Assembly (NCBI GenBank): GCA_016219545.1
Contig: JACRMH010000003.1
Coordinates: 124,001 to 188,000, forward strand
Origin: Chloroflexota bacterium
GTDB lineage: Bacteria; Chloroflexota; Anaerolineae; Anaerolineales; Villigracilaceae
Direction: 5' to 3'
Length of the DNA: 64,000 nucleotides
The notes below the pieces were generated by a model, which was not told the DNA's origin, ran no database searches, and saw nothing but the letters and a program-made list of their open reading frames with translations. The translations under genes and the position numbers were made by a program. Below, piece by piece: positions 40,615 through 49,164 of the stretch. The first letter of the stretch is position 1. Every line of letters starts with the position of its first letter.

Positions 40615-41826
40615 TTACTTCTCATTTTTTTTGTTCACTTCAAATTCGCCATCACTCACGCGGACTTTCATCTCGCCGTGTGCCTGTGATACTTTAGACA
40701 CAACATTGCCGTCATCTTTCCGCGTGATGATAGCATATCCGCGCGATAAAACGCCTTCAGGATTTAACGACTGCAAACGCTTTGAGATCCCGCTGATGCT
40801 CGAAGCCTGCAATTGGATATGGTGAGTCAACGCAGAGGATGCGCGGCGCGAAAGTTCATCAAGATGTTGAGCCTCAGACTGGACTCGTCTCTCCGGCGAA
40901 ACATATTTCAGGCGCGCTGTCAGGGATAAGACTGATGCTTTTTGTTCAGCGACCAGGTTCATAGTCAGGGACGAGAGGCGGGATAAGTATGTAGTAAGAA
41001 GTCCGTGCAAGTCATCCAAGGTGGTTTGCGTGGCGAGTTCTGCGGCGGCTGTCGGGGTCGGGGCGCGCAAGTCAGCGGCGAAATCACACAACGTGAAATC
41101 GGTCTCATGCCCCACACCGCAAATGACGGGCGCTTTTGAATCTGCCACAGCGCGGACAACTCTTTCATCGTTGAAGGCCCACAAATCTTCAATGGAACCG
41201 CCGCCGCGTGCGAGCAGGATCACATCCGGTTTTTGTCGGTTGACCGCATCCAGCGCATTGACCAGTGCAGGCGGCGCATCCACGCCTTGCACAGGTGAGG
41301 GCGCGAGGATGACTTGCACGAGAGGCAATCGGCGGCGAAGTGTGTTGAGCATATCCCGCAAAGCCGCGCCCGTCTGCGAAGTGACGATCCCAATTTTGTT
41401 TGGGAGTTCCGGAATGGGACGTTTGCGTTCAACATCAAAAAGACCGTCGGCTTCGAGCATGGACTTCAAGCGCAGGAATTCCTGATACAAAGCGCCTTCG
41501 CCTTTGGGCTGGATGAGATTGACAGCGAGTTGATAGGTCCCCTGCGGCTCGTAAACAGTGATGCGTCCATGCGCTTCGACAGCCATACCGTCCTGCAAGT
41601 TGACGCGCAAACGCATGGCATCCGGCTTCCATATCATACATTTTAGGGAAGCGTTTTTATCTTTGAGCGTGAAATAGATATGACCTGAATTGGGTCTTGA
41701 AAGATTCGAGATCTCGCCTTCCACCCAGACATCCTGCAGCTCAAGCTCGCCTTCCAACAACTTGCGGATGCGGAAGGTGAGTTGGGAAACGGTCAGGTGA
41801 ATGGAGGAGAATAAGCTTGGCTGCAT
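40615..41826 (-). CDS. xseA: exodeoxyribonuclease VII large subunit
   Basis: 403 residues: N-terminal OB-fold DNA-binding domain (about 10-105: LQDVWVEGEISNLSRPNSGH, YFTLKDKNASLKCMIW), then the catalytic domain with KIGIVTSQTGAALRDMLNTL, VILLARGGGSIEDLWAFNDE, APVICGVGHETDFTLCDFAA, DLRAPTPTAAAELA, followed by a coiled coil and the C-terminal SLNPEGVLSRGYAIITRKDD. Degrades single-stranded DNA from both ends. Complete and of usual length. Confidence 0.96.
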   Translation of the reverse strand: MQPSLFSSIHLTVSQLTFRIRKLLEGELELQDVWVEGEISNLSRPNSGHIYFTLKDKNASLKCMIWKPDAMRLRVNLQDGMAVEAHGRITVYEPQGTYQLAVNLIQPKGEGALYQEFLRLKSMLEADGLFDVERKRPIPELPNKIGIVTSQTGAALRDMLNTLRRRLPLVQVILAPSPVQGVDAPPALVNALDAVNRQKPDVILLARGGGSIEDLWAFNDERVVRAVADSKAPVICGVGHETDFTLCDFAADLRAPTPTAAAELATQTTLDDLHGLLTTYLSRLSSLTMNLVAEQKASVLSLTARLKYVSPERRVQSEAQHLDELSRRASSALTHHIQLQASSISGISKRLQSLNPEGVLSRGYAIITRKDDGNVVSKVSQAHGEMKVRVSDGEFEVNKKNEK

Positions 41827-41880
41827 CGGCGGTGAGGATAACTTAAAAAGGATGAATGTGGAAGGAAAGTTAATTAATTT

Positions 41881-42019
41881 GGGGCTTGCAAAAAATTAAC
41901 TTTCGTGGGAAAATATCGTCGCTCCAGTTAGGGTGCCCCCCTCACCCTGACTGGAGCATTTTTTTATTAATCGATATTCCTCAGTGACAGCCCTCTTCAA
42001 GACGGCTGTCACTTTTTTG
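41881..42019 (+). ncRNA. candidate small RNA: two tandem terminator-like hairpins
   Basis: The 284-base gap between xseA and the helicase gene (both minus) holds two plus-strand hairpins with T runs: 41921-41957 (15-bp stem, one G-U pair, followed by seven T) and 41983-42013 (10-bp stem, followed by six T). A weak promoter-like pair TTGCAA (41886-41891) and GAAAAT (41909-41914), 17 bases apart, precedes them. No plus-strand gene upstream explains the terminators. Confidence 0.35.
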
Positions 42020-42110
42020 TTTTTGGCTAAATAATGACGGTACTACCTTATTGCGGAAACCTCTTTCTCAACCACAAAGGAGACTAAGGGACACAAAGGA
42101 AAAACCAAAA

Positions 42111-44702
42111 TCACGAATGTACCATCAACTCTTTTAATATCTCCAACGTTTCCACTTTTCCGCCGATGCCATTTTCGCCACCGGGACCAACACACGAGGG
42201 GCAGCCATCTTCACATTCACAAGTGTTGACCAATTCGAGTGCGCGTTGGACCAACTCATCGTGAATTTCAAATAGCTTTTGACTGAACCCAATTCCTGCA
42301 GGGACTTGATCGTAAAGAACAATGGACGATAGTCCGTTGAATGCTGACCCTGCCGGGTCAGCATGGATTCCCAAGTCACGCGGATCGCACATCAGGAAGA
42401 GCGGCGCGAGATTGCCGAGAACAAATCCAAGCCCGGCCAGTCCGCTGCGGATGCGGACGTTTTGTTCCACTTTTTTATGGCAGGTTTGGCAAAGCGTGGT
42501 GAGATTCTCCAAACGGTTTGCTGCATCGCGGTCTGATTTTCCTTCGCGCATAAAGGAGCGGAATGGAATTTTATGATGGACATCATGCTGGCGTCCGCTT
42601 TCGATTGCGCCGCAGACCTGGCATTGATATTTGTCACGCGCGCGCACACGGTCGCGGATCTTCGTCCAGTCGGGGCCATAGTCATTTGGGCTGTTAGACC
42701 AAACCCCGGCATCGCGCAGATGCGAGACTGTTTCTTCGGAAAGTGAAAGCCAATAGCCGGTCGTCTGCAATTCGGACGGGGGCATATCCAATGGTTCTTC
42801 CCCTAAATTTTCATAAGTAAACCAGCGGATCTTTCTGAAGCCAACGATCTGAGTCGTCACTTGGATTTCGCCGTAAGATTTCTCGCCGCCGGGGACGACG
42901 GCTTGAGCATTGGTGGAAAGCACTTCGATCTCGGAATTTCTATGTGCTTCGGTATAGTAATCCAAACCCACAGGAACAAGCTGTGCAATCTGTTTTTCAA
43001 GATTGAATTCCTGCACAAAATATTGCTGACCTTCGTGCATGTAGATCGCGCCGGGGTGGACCATCCATGCGGCGCTTTCACCATCCACAGTTCCCACCGT
43101 CCACGGTCTGCCGTCATCGGTCACGGTTTGCAACACAACATTTTGAGCGGATGCGGAGCGCAGTGAAATATTTGCGGCGGGATATTGGTCCTTCATCCAA
43201 AAATATTTTTCGTCCGAGAAATGCGCGTCTTGATTCGCGACCAGAAATTCGAGATACTCGTCGAGCAATTCATCAGAGATGCTCCCGAAGCCTTGTCCTT
43301 TTTTGAAAGGAAGCTCGAACATGGCGCAGCGTAAATGCTCAAGCAGGATCAATAAATGATTCGGGTTGAGTAGCGCCTGCTCGGGTGAAGAACCAAAAAA
43401 ATATTCGGGATGATGCGCGAGGAACTGGTCCAGCGGATTCGGCGACGCAACCAGCACTGACACAGCCGGAGCCTCCCCGCGCCCGGCTCGACCTGCTTGT
43501 TGGCGCGCGCTGGCGATGGTGCCGGGATACCCGACCAGGATCGCCGCTCCCAGCCCGCCGATGTCAATTCCCAATTCAAGAGCATTTGTAGCCACCACAG
43601 TTTTGACAGAACCATCGCGCAGACCTTGTTCGATCTCGCGGCGTTGATGAGGGAGATAACCGCTTCTGTAACCGCGGATTGGAGAAATGGGAATCGGGAG
43701 TCGGGAATTGGAAGACAAGCCCCGATTCCCAATTCCCAATTCCCGACTCTCCTGCAAGTACGTCAAAATAATTTCCACACTTCTGCGTGTTCTTGCGAAC
43801 ACAACCGATTGAATATCATGTGTGAACAAGTCATTAGCCAACCGCACACTTTCCAACAAACTACTTTTTCTTAAACCAAGCGAGTGATCTGTCACCGGCG
43901 GATTGTAAATAACGAAATGACGTTCGCCGCGTGAAGAACCGTCGTTGTCAATGAGCTCGACTTGTTCCTCGATGAGTCTTTCTGCAAGTTCTTTTGGATT
44001 TCCAATGGTAGCCGATGCCAAAATGAACTGCGGATGCGCGCCGTAAAAGTCCGCCACGCGCTTGAGCCTGCGGATGACGTTGGCAACGTGCGAACCGAAG
44101 ACTCCGCGATAGGTATGCGCTTCGTCAATGACAATGAATTTCAGGCTGCTGAAGAAATCGCTCCAGTTGGAATGATGCGGCAAAATTCCCGTGTGAAGCA
44201 TATCGGGATTACTTAATATGATGCGCGCGTTCTTGCGGATTGCGGAACGATGAGATTGAGGCGTGTCGCCGTCGTAAATACCAGTGACCAGTGATAAGTT
44301 ATCAGTCATCAGTGTTCGTAAAATTGACAACTGTTCACTGATGACTGATAACTGGTCTTGTGCAAGAGCTTTGGTGGGAAAGAGATACAACGCACGCGAG
44401 TCGTTGTTTTCGATCAATGAAGAAAGTATGGGCAGGTTATATGCGAGAGTCTTTCCGCTGGCAGTGCCGGTGGCGAGGATGATATTTTTTCCGGCGCGGG
44501 AATTTATCCACGCGGAAAGTTGGTGGGAATAGAGCGAGTGAATGTTTCGGGAAGATAATGCTTCTCGAAGCGGAACAGGCAGATCGGTCGGGAAAGGATG
44601 CGTCTGCGCCGGGCGCGGTGGAGTCGTCCGCCACGCAGAAAAATTCGGTGCGGTGTTCTCGTCCTGTTTCCAGAAATCCAGTAATGCCTGTAGATTTTTC
44701 AA
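42111..44702 (-). CDS. DEAD/H-box DNA helicase (MrfA/YprA-like) with nested HNH domain and MZB domain
   Basis: 863 residues. Helicase core: LYSHQLSAWINSRAGKNII, Walker A ATGTASGKTLAY, LFPTKALAQDQL, LSNPDMLHTGILPHH, Walker B VIDEAHTYRGVFGSH, ILASATIGNP, VVATNALELGIDIGGLGAAI, RQQAGRAGRGEAP. Toward the C-terminus an HNH endonuclease-like domain (about 665-745) is inserted: KYQCQVCG, HHKIPFRSFM, LTTLCQTCHKK. The MZB/DUF1998 domain follows, ending with the zinc-type CECEDGCPSCVGP. Two heptamer arrays are translated within the helicase part. MrfA-type helicases repair DNA with nucleotide-excision partners; the HNH insertion is unusual and might nick DNA. Confidence 0.88.
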   Translation of the reverse strand: MKNLQALLDFWKQDENTAPNFSAWRTTPPRPAQTHPFPTDLPVPLREALSSRNIHSLYSHQLSAWINSRAGKNIILATGTASGKTLAYNLPILSSLIENNDSRALYLFPTKALAQDQLSVISEQLSILRTLMTDNLSLVTGIYDGDTPQSHRSAIRKNARIILSNPDMLHTGILPHHSNWSDFFSSLKFIVIDEAHTYRGVFGSHVANVIRRLKRVADFYGAHPQFILASATIGNPKELAERLIEEQVELIDNDGSSRGERHFVIYNPPVTDHSLGLRKSSLLESVRLANDLFTHDIQSVVFARTRRSVEIILTYLQESRELGIGNRGLSSNSRLPIPISPIRGYRSGYLPHQRREIEQGLRDGSVKTVVATNALELGIDIGGLGAAILVGYPGTIASARQQAGRAGRGEAPAVSVLVASPNPLDQFLAHHPEYFFGSSPEQALLNPNHLLILLEHLRCAMFELPFKKGQGFGSISDELLDEYLEFLVANQDAHFSDEKYFWMKDQYPAANISLRSASAQNVVLQTVTDDGRPWTVGTVDGESAAWMVHPGAIYMHEGQQYFVQEFNLEKQIAQLVPVGLDYYTEAHRNSEIEVLSTNAQAVVPGGEKSYGEIQVTTQIVGFRKIRWFTYENLGEEPLDMPPSELQTTGYWLSLSEETVSHLRDAGVWSNSPNDYGPDWTKIRDRVRARDKYQCQVCGAIESGRQHDVHHKIPFRSFMREGKSDRDAANRLENLTTLCQTCHKKVEQNVRIRSGLAGLGFVLGNLAPLFLMCDPRDLGIHADPAGSAFNGLSSIVLYDQVPAGIGFSQKLFEIHDELVQRALELVNTCECEDGCPSCVGPGGENGIGGKVETLEILKELMVHS
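43687..43749. repeat. heptamer array inside the helicase gene (GGGAATT type)
   Basis: Nine units (63 bases, three times 21) in exact phase, such as TCGGGAG, TCGGGAA, CCGATTC, CCAATTC twice, CCGACTC; the halves are inverted relative to each other. Translated as the segment ELGIGNRGLSSNSRLPIPIS. Confidence 0.85.
44281..44357. repeat. heptamer array inside the helicase gene (CAGTGAT type)
   Basis: Eleven units in phase, such as CCAGTGA twice, TAAGTTA, TCAGTCA, TCAGTGT, ACTGTTC, ACTGATG, ACTGATA. Translated as SVISEQLSILRTLMTDNLSL, between helicase motifs Ia and Ib. Confidence 0.85.
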
Positions 44703-44711
44703 TGGAGTTAT

Positions 44712-45737
44712 TTATGACAACGGGCTCGCCGATGGTTCCTCGCCAGCTGTGTGCAGGGAACGGAATGCCCACGCGCCAACGCCGAACGGGACCCAAAATG
44801 TAACCGTGCGATAGACAAGCGTGATAAGCACAGACTGACTCCAAATCACGCCAAGCGAGGTCAGCGCGATCGGCATAAGTCCTTCCACAATGCCAATGCC
44901 CGAAGGCGTGGGGGAGACGATCAGGAAAAGGTATGCAATGGAAAAACCGGCGATGATCGTGTCTGCTGAAAAATGCACTTCAAAGGCCAGGAAGGAACAG
45001 ACAAGAACCAGCATCAACAGGACCTTGTCTAAAATCCCCCACAAGACCGGCCGAACCAGGCTGGTCGGTTTTTCTGTAAGCCCGGCAAAGCCTTCCGATA
45101 TTTCATGTGCAAATTCATGCGCGCGGACCTCGCTCAGGTATTCGCCTTTTTTGCGAAAAAAATGAACAACACGGTTGACCGCCCGCGCGATCTTTGCCAG
45201 CAAGTTGCCCAGTTTTTCTTCCGAACGATATCCAAGATAAAGGATGAACGCATAACTTAATGCAATACTTAACAGGAAGAACGAGGCTGAAATATCGCCT
45301 GCGGTCAGGTCATTGCGCTGGGCAAGCACCATCAACCCCACCGCCAGCACACACAGGAATGCGGCCTGGTCAAGCGAAAGGAATAAAGCGGCAGCCACAG
45401 TTACTTTTCCGGCGGGATGTCCGCGCCGGCGCGCTTCGGACGCGAAGAGAGCGATCCCGCCTACGCCGGCAGTGGGTGCCACCACATTGACAAAGTTCGC
45501 CGCTGTGGCAATTCGGCTGAGCGTAAGGATCGACTCTTCTATTCCAAGCAGGTGATAAATGGACTGATACATGCGCCCGGTTGTAATGAACCATATTGCC
45601 TGGAAAACAATTGCAAGGATGAAAAATCCCAAATGCGCATGCTGCAATGTTTTGACGATCGTTTCGAGTTCGCTAAAGCTGATCGCTATAATTGCAATCC
45701 CCGAGAAGATAATGATCATGACGAAGAATTTCTTCAT
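44712..45737 (-). CDS. flippase-like membrane protein (LPG_synthase_TM/UPF0104 family)
   Basis: 341 residues, about seven to eight hydrophobic segments. Family patterns: FQAIWFITTGRMYQSI, ANFVNVVAPTAGVGGIALFA, the SLDQAAFLCVLAVGLMVL helix, and TPSGIGIVEGLMPIALTSLG. The family is shared with the transmembrane domain of lysylphosphatidylglycerol synthase and with dolichol-phosphate-mannose-related flippases; the substrate is unknown. It ends 10 bases upstream of the helicase start, in the same direction. Confidence 0.88.
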   Translation of the reverse strand: MKKFFVMIIIFSGIAIIAISFSELETIVKTLQHAHLGFFILAIVFQAIWFITTGRMYQSIYHLLGIEESILTLSRIATAANFVNVVAPTAGVGGIALFASEARRRGHPAGKVTVAAALFLSLDQAAFLCVLAVGLMVLAQRNDLTAGDISASFFLLSIALSYAFILYLGYRSEEKLGNLLAKIARAVNRVVHFFRKKGEYLSEVRAHEFAHEISEGFAGLTEKPTSLVRPVLWGILDKVLLMLVLVCSFLAFEVHFSADTIIAGFSIAYLFLIVSPTPSGIGIVEGLMPIALTSLGVIWSQSVLITLVYRTVTFWVPFGVGAWAFRSLHTAGEEPSASPLS

Positions 45738-45754
45738 AGGCAGGTATTATACAT

Positions 45755-45794
45755 AAAAACAAACATAGGAGACTCGACATCTGCCTATGTTTGT
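45755..45794 (-). terminator. intrinsic terminator after the yugP-like gene
   Basis: On the minus strand ACAAACATAGG and its complement form an 11-bp stem followed by five T residues, 40 bases after the YugP-like stop. Confidence 0.8.
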
Positions 45795-45833
45795 GATTCA
45801 CTTCATGGGAGTGCGCCGCACTTCAGATCACGA

Positions 45834-46529
45834 TCAACCTCTGCGCCTGCCACCGCCGACCAGTGAAACATAATATAGTAATTGCAAAATGGCGGTCACC
45901 AGCCCGGCGACATAGGTCAATGCGGCAGCGTTGAGGACCGAGTTGACGCCGCGTCTTTCATCGTCAGTTTGGATGATGCCGGTTTGCACGAGCAATTGCT
46001 TCGCGCGGGCTGATGCGTTAAATTCCACCGGTAAAGTGGCGAGGGCAAAAACTGCTCCGCCGGCGAAGATCATCACACCCACCCAGGCGAGTTGAGTTAA
46101 GTTCAGCAATAAGCCGGCCATGATCAATATCCAGCCGAGATTCGAGCCGATGTTGACCATGGGCACAAGCGCGGAGCGGAAACGCAGGGGGAAGTAACCT
46201 TCCGCATCCTGCATGGCGTGACCCAGTTCATGAGCCGCAACAGCCACTGATGCAACCGAAGCAACATTCGCAACACCTTGTGAAAGGTAAAGCGTTTTAT
46301 TACGCGGATCGTAATGGTCGGTGAGATTGCCGGCTGTGCCAGCAACCTGCACGCCAGACAGATTCCCCGCCATGATCAAGCGTTGCGCGGCCTGCTGACC
46401 GGTAAGTCGGCTTGAGGCTTGCACGCGGCTCCATTTGTTATAAGCTGATTTTACATACCATGATGTTAGTGCCATCAGGATGAAGGCGGGGATCATATAA
46501 ATCATGTAGGTTGAATTGAAGAAATACAT
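45834..46529 (-). CDS. membrane zinc metallopeptidase (YugP family)
   Basis: 231 residues. N-terminal transmembrane helix (YMIYMIPAFILMALTSWYV), then SSRLTGQQAAQRLIMAGNLS, YDPRNKTLYLSQGV, the zinc motif VAAHELGHAMQDAEGYFPL with HExxH, and two to three membrane segments at the C-terminus. The HE of HELGH are the zinc ligands and base. The YugP family's natural substrate is not known. A single gene. Confidence 0.92.
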   Translation of the reverse strand: MYFFNSTYMIYMIPAFILMALTSWYVKSAYNKWSRVQASSRLTGQQAAQRLIMAGNLSGVQVAGTAGNLTDHYDPRNKTLYLSQGVANVASVASVAVAAHELGHAMQDAEGYFPLRFRSALVPMVNIGSNLGWILIMAGLLLNLTQLAWVGVMIFAGGAVFALATLPVEFNASARAKQLLVQTGIIQTDDERRGVNSVLNAAALTYVAGLVTAILQLLYYVSLVGGGRRRG

Positions 46530-46572
46530 AGGGCACTCCTTTCTTTATTACATTACGCACCTAAGCGTGACT

Positions 46573-46635
46573 CCCTGAGCGTTAGCGAAGGGTCTCTGGG
46601 ACAATCGTAGAGGTTCTTCGCTCCGCTCAGAACGA
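46573..46635. repeat. imperfect inverted repeat with GCGAAGGGTCTC / TTCTTCGCTCCG text
   Basis: CTGAGCG-like text followed by an inverted copy (TTCGCTCCGCTCAG), a common dispersed bacterial intergenic repeat, in the gap between the yugP-like and protease genes. Not coding. Confidence 0.55.
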
Positions 46636-46659
46636 CACTGCGGAAAGTGTGTTATTCAA

Positions 46660-47973
46660 TTACGGCACGGGTACAGGCGTAACCGTGGGTGTCGGGGACG
46701 GCATTGAAGTGGGAAGCGGTTTTCCGTTGAACATAGCGAGCAAGGTTTGCGCGGCCGCCTCCAGTTGAGAATCGATATTCGCGTCAATATCTGCCTCGGA
46801 AATGTTCACAAGAATATCAGGCGAAAGTCCAATGTGGTCAATGCCGCGTTCGTTGGGAGTCAGCCACAGCGCAATGGTCACACCAATCGCGCCCTGATCA
46901 TTTTCGAGCGGAATAAAATTCTGCACCGAACCCTTGCCATAGCTCTGTGTGCCGATCAATTTTGCACGGCCATAATCCTGGAGTGCACCCGCAACAATTT
47001 CGGAAGCGGAAGCTGAACCTTCATTGATAAGCACCACCATCGGAATGTCTGTTGCAACGCCATCGCCGTACGAGGTATAGGACTTGAGCGTGCCGTCGCC
47101 ATATTTTTCATAGACAACGACTTTGTCTTTGGGCAGGAATTCAGAGGCGACAGAAATTCCCTGTTCAAGATAACCGCCGCCGTTGTAACGCAAGTCGAGG
47201 ATCAAGCCTTTCGGATTCTGCGCAAGCAAGTCCGTGATCGCTTTTTTTAATTCCAGATCGGCGGTATCACCGAAAGTATTCAAGCGGACATAGGCAATGC
47301 CGTCGTCGCGCATTTTGGATTCAACCAGCGGGGTGACGATCTTGGCGCGCGTGATCGTGATATCGAAGGGAGCGGCCGTGCCTTTGCGGAAGACCGTCAG
47401 TGTGACGTCTGTGCCATCCGGTCCGAGCACTTTTTGGCGCGCATCTTCGGGGGCAACGCCGGTCATATCCACGCCGTCAATTGCAATGATCTGATCGCCG
47501 GAGCGCAGACCGGCCTTATCGGCAGGCGAACCATTAATGGGGCTGATAACGGTCAGGTATTCGCCAGTGGTGTCTACGTACGCGCCAATGCCTTCGTAAT
47601 CCTTGCCGTTCAAGGCGGCGTTCTGTTCTTCCATGGTCTTGGGATCATAGTAATAATTGCGTCCGATCTTAAGCGTGCTCATCATGCCGCTGATCGCACC
47701 CTGCATCAACTTGACATCATCTACAGGCTGTTCCACATAATTCTGGTGGACAAGGTTCCACGCTTCCCAGAATGGCGCGAAGGTGGTCTGCAAATCTGTG
47801 GGAGTGGTGGATTGCTGATCGGATGTAGTCGGCGCACCCACAACCGGCGCCTCCAACGTGGGAAGACCTGTAATGGGCAGATAATGCCCGGTCACGAATC
47901 CACCCGCGAATGAGGTCAGACCGACCAGGATCACGACGAGTACAACTAAAAGAGTCTTTAAAATCTTATTCAA
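46660..47973 (-). CDS. ctpA: S41 family carboxy-terminal processing protease
   Basis: 437 residues. N-terminal signal/anchor (LKTLLVVLVVILVGLTSFAGG), a PDZ domain (about 130-215: GIGAYVDTTGEYLTVISPIN, LRSGDQIIAIDGVDM), then the catalytic domain with GLILDLRYNGGGYL, the Ser in NEGSASASEIVAGALQD, and Lys in SYGKGSVQ. It cleaves C-terminal tails of secreted or membrane proteins outside the cell membrane. The Thr/Pro-rich tail (PTSMPSPTPTVTPVP) is not conserved. A single gene. Confidence 0.94.
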   Translation of the reverse strand: MNKILKTLLVVLVVILVGLTSFAGGFVTGHYLPITGLPTLEAPVVGAPTTSDQQSTTPTDLQTTFAPFWEAWNLVHQNYVEQPVDDVKLMQGAISGMMSTLKIGRNYYYDPKTMEEQNAALNGKDYEGIGAYVDTTGEYLTVISPINGSPADKAGLRSGDQIIAIDGVDMTGVAPEDARQKVLGPDGTDVTLTVFRKGTAAPFDITITRAKIVTPLVESKMRDDGIAYVRLNTFGDTADLELKKAITDLLAQNPKGLILDLRYNGGGYLEQGISVASEFLPKDKVVVYEKYGDGTLKSYTSYGDGVATDIPMVVLINEGSASASEIVAGALQDYGRAKLIGTQSYGKGSVQNFIPLENDQGAIGVTIALWLTPNERGIDHIGLSPDILVNISEADIDANIDSQLEAAAQTLLAMFNGKPLPTSMPSPTPTVTPVPVP

Positions 47974-48193
47974 AATAGCCTCCAGTTTTTTGGCTTCTTA
48001 CCATAGGAAGATACCACCCAGGGATTAACGTTTGATGAATCCTTTGTACGATTTGTGTAAGAGTGGATCTATTAGACCGCTTGCATAAGTGCGCTAGAGA
48101 GCGCACTACTACACAGAAAAATTATGTTTTGTGTAGTGGACGTTCTCTAACGTCCGCTTTCGGCAGCACTACGATTTGACTTTTGCAAGAGGT
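47974..48193. other. intergenic region largely occupied by a foldback element
   Basis: 220 bases; the left half has no recognisable feature besides the protease upstream region, and the right half is the element described at 48071-48198. Confidence 0.5.
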
Positions 48194-48198
48194 CTATT
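48071..48198. repeat. MITE-like foldback element with GACCGCTTGCA ends
   Basis: About 128 bases whose ends are inverted copies: TTAGACCGCTTGCATAAGT at the left and ACTTTTGCAAGAGGTCTA at the right, about 17 of 18 inner bases matching. Two smaller hairpins sit inside (GTGCGCT/AGCGCAC and GGACGTT/AACGTCC). No open frame. The right end contains the TAG stop codon of the small membrane-protein gene. Confidence 0.6.
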
Positions 48199-48421
48199 CT
48201 TCTTTCTTCTCTTTTTCCAATTCCTCTATTTTTTGGCGGAGTTCTTCCATGGAAGTATCCTTCTTTTGCGTGGACGTGTTCATGGCTTTGCCCAGCGTTT
48301 CTAGAAAATTTGAATTGCCCGGCTTTGCCCAGTTGCGCGCGACAACAAACATGACGAAGTTTGCGCCGATAACGAGGACGATAAAGATCAAGGCTCCGAT
48401 TACTGCTTTGTTTGTTTCCAT
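48194..48421 (-). CDS. small membrane protein, one transmembrane helix and acidic coiled tail
   Basis: 75 residues: NKAVIGALIFIVLVIGANFVM is a transmembrane segment at about 4-26; the C-terminal part STQKKDTSMEELRQKIEELE is charged and coil-forming. AAAGGAAAAC precedes ATG. Unknown function. Its stop (TAG, 48196-48194) lies in the right end of a foldback element, so the original C-terminus may have been altered. It precedes nothing on the same strand. Confidence 0.7.
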   Translation of the reverse strand: METNKAVIGALIFIVLVIGANFVMFVVARNWAKPGNSNFLETLGKAMNTSTQKKDTSMEELRQKIEELEKEKKEE

Positions 48422-48456
48422 GCTGTTTTCCTTTGTTGTGCGACATAAATGTCGCG

Positions 48457-49095
48457 TTACAGTTGACTTTCCAAAATACCCGTCAACTCATTCCAATCTG
48501 AAAAACTTGCATCTGCATCACCATTTGCAGATGCCCCGCCATATAAAATGCTGAACATTCCAGCGGACTTGGCAGCGCGGGTGGTGCGGGGGAGATCGTC
48601 TATCATCACACAGCGCGAGGGGTTGGACTCACCGGCGAGTTTCATGGCAATGCCAAATGCCTCAGGCATGGGCTTGCAATAAGGTGAGACGGCATTCACG
48701 TCCACGATTGTGGGAAAGAGATCGCGCAGGTGGAGCACGGTCAACACTCTTTCGGCGTGGAGAATGTCTGCGTTGGTAAAGATCAGGTTGCGGGTCGGGA
48801 GAGATGCGATGACCGAGCGTTGAGCAGAGTCTGGGGTCAGGTAATTGTTGAGGGGCAGGTCATGCACATAAGCCAGGAAATCATCCATATTAATTTGATG
48901 ATGTTTCTGCAAGCCTTTCAAGGTGGTGCCATACTGCAAATAATATTTTTCACGCAGCGCCGGAATTTCATTCACAGGAATGTTCATGCGTTCGCGCATG
49001 TAGGAATTCATGCGCTCCTTGATGGCGTGCCACAAATTCGTCGAAGATGGATAGAGCGTGTCGTCGAGGTCAAAAAAGATGGTGGTGAATTTCAT
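48457..49095 (-). CDS. HAD-family pyrimidine 5'-nucleotidase-like phosphatase
   Basis: 212 residues. HAD motif I FFDLDDTLYPSS (DxD), motif II LIFTNAD, motif III/IV CKPMPEAFGIAM and CVMIDDLPRTTRAAKSAGM. The LYPSSTNLWHAI style of the cap-proximal region is seen in the SDT1/pyrimidine 5'-nucleotidase branch. Likely a cytosolic nucleotide or sugar phosphate phosphatase. TATAAT lies so close that transcription should begin at the A of ATG, a leaderless message. Divergent from mutL. Confidence 0.9.
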   Translation of the reverse strand: MKFTTIFFDLDDTLYPSSTNLWHAIKERMNSYMRERMNIPVNEIPALREKYYLQYGTTLKGLQKHHQINMDDFLAYVHDLPLNNYLTPDSAQRSVIASLPTRNLIFTNADILHAERVLTVLHLRDLFPTIVDVNAVSPYCKPMPEAFGIAMKLAGESNPSRCVMIDDLPRTTRAAKSAGMFSILYGGASANGDADASFSDWNELTGILESQL

Positions 49096-49101
49096 TGCGC
49101 G

Positions 49102-49158
49102 ATTATATAATACCCTGCCTGCAAATTGAGCCTCAATTTGCAGGCGTATGGGTATAAT
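49102..49158. promoter_or_regulatory. divergent leaderless promoters with a shared 27-bp palindrome
   Basis: Minus TATAAT (49107-49102) lies 7 bases before the HAD ATG; plus TATAAT (49153-49158) lies 7 bases before the mutL ATG. Between them a perfect palindrome, CCTGCAAATTGAG and its complement around one base (49118-49144), covers both -35 regions and could be an operator acting on both genes. Confidence 0.65.
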
Positions 49159-49164
49159 GCCCCC

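Noticed and set aside
48147..48446. 99-codon minus-strand frame overlapping the small membrane-protein gene
   Set aside because: Arg/His-rich composition without a ribosome site; the 75-residue frame has an SD, a membrane helix and normal composition.
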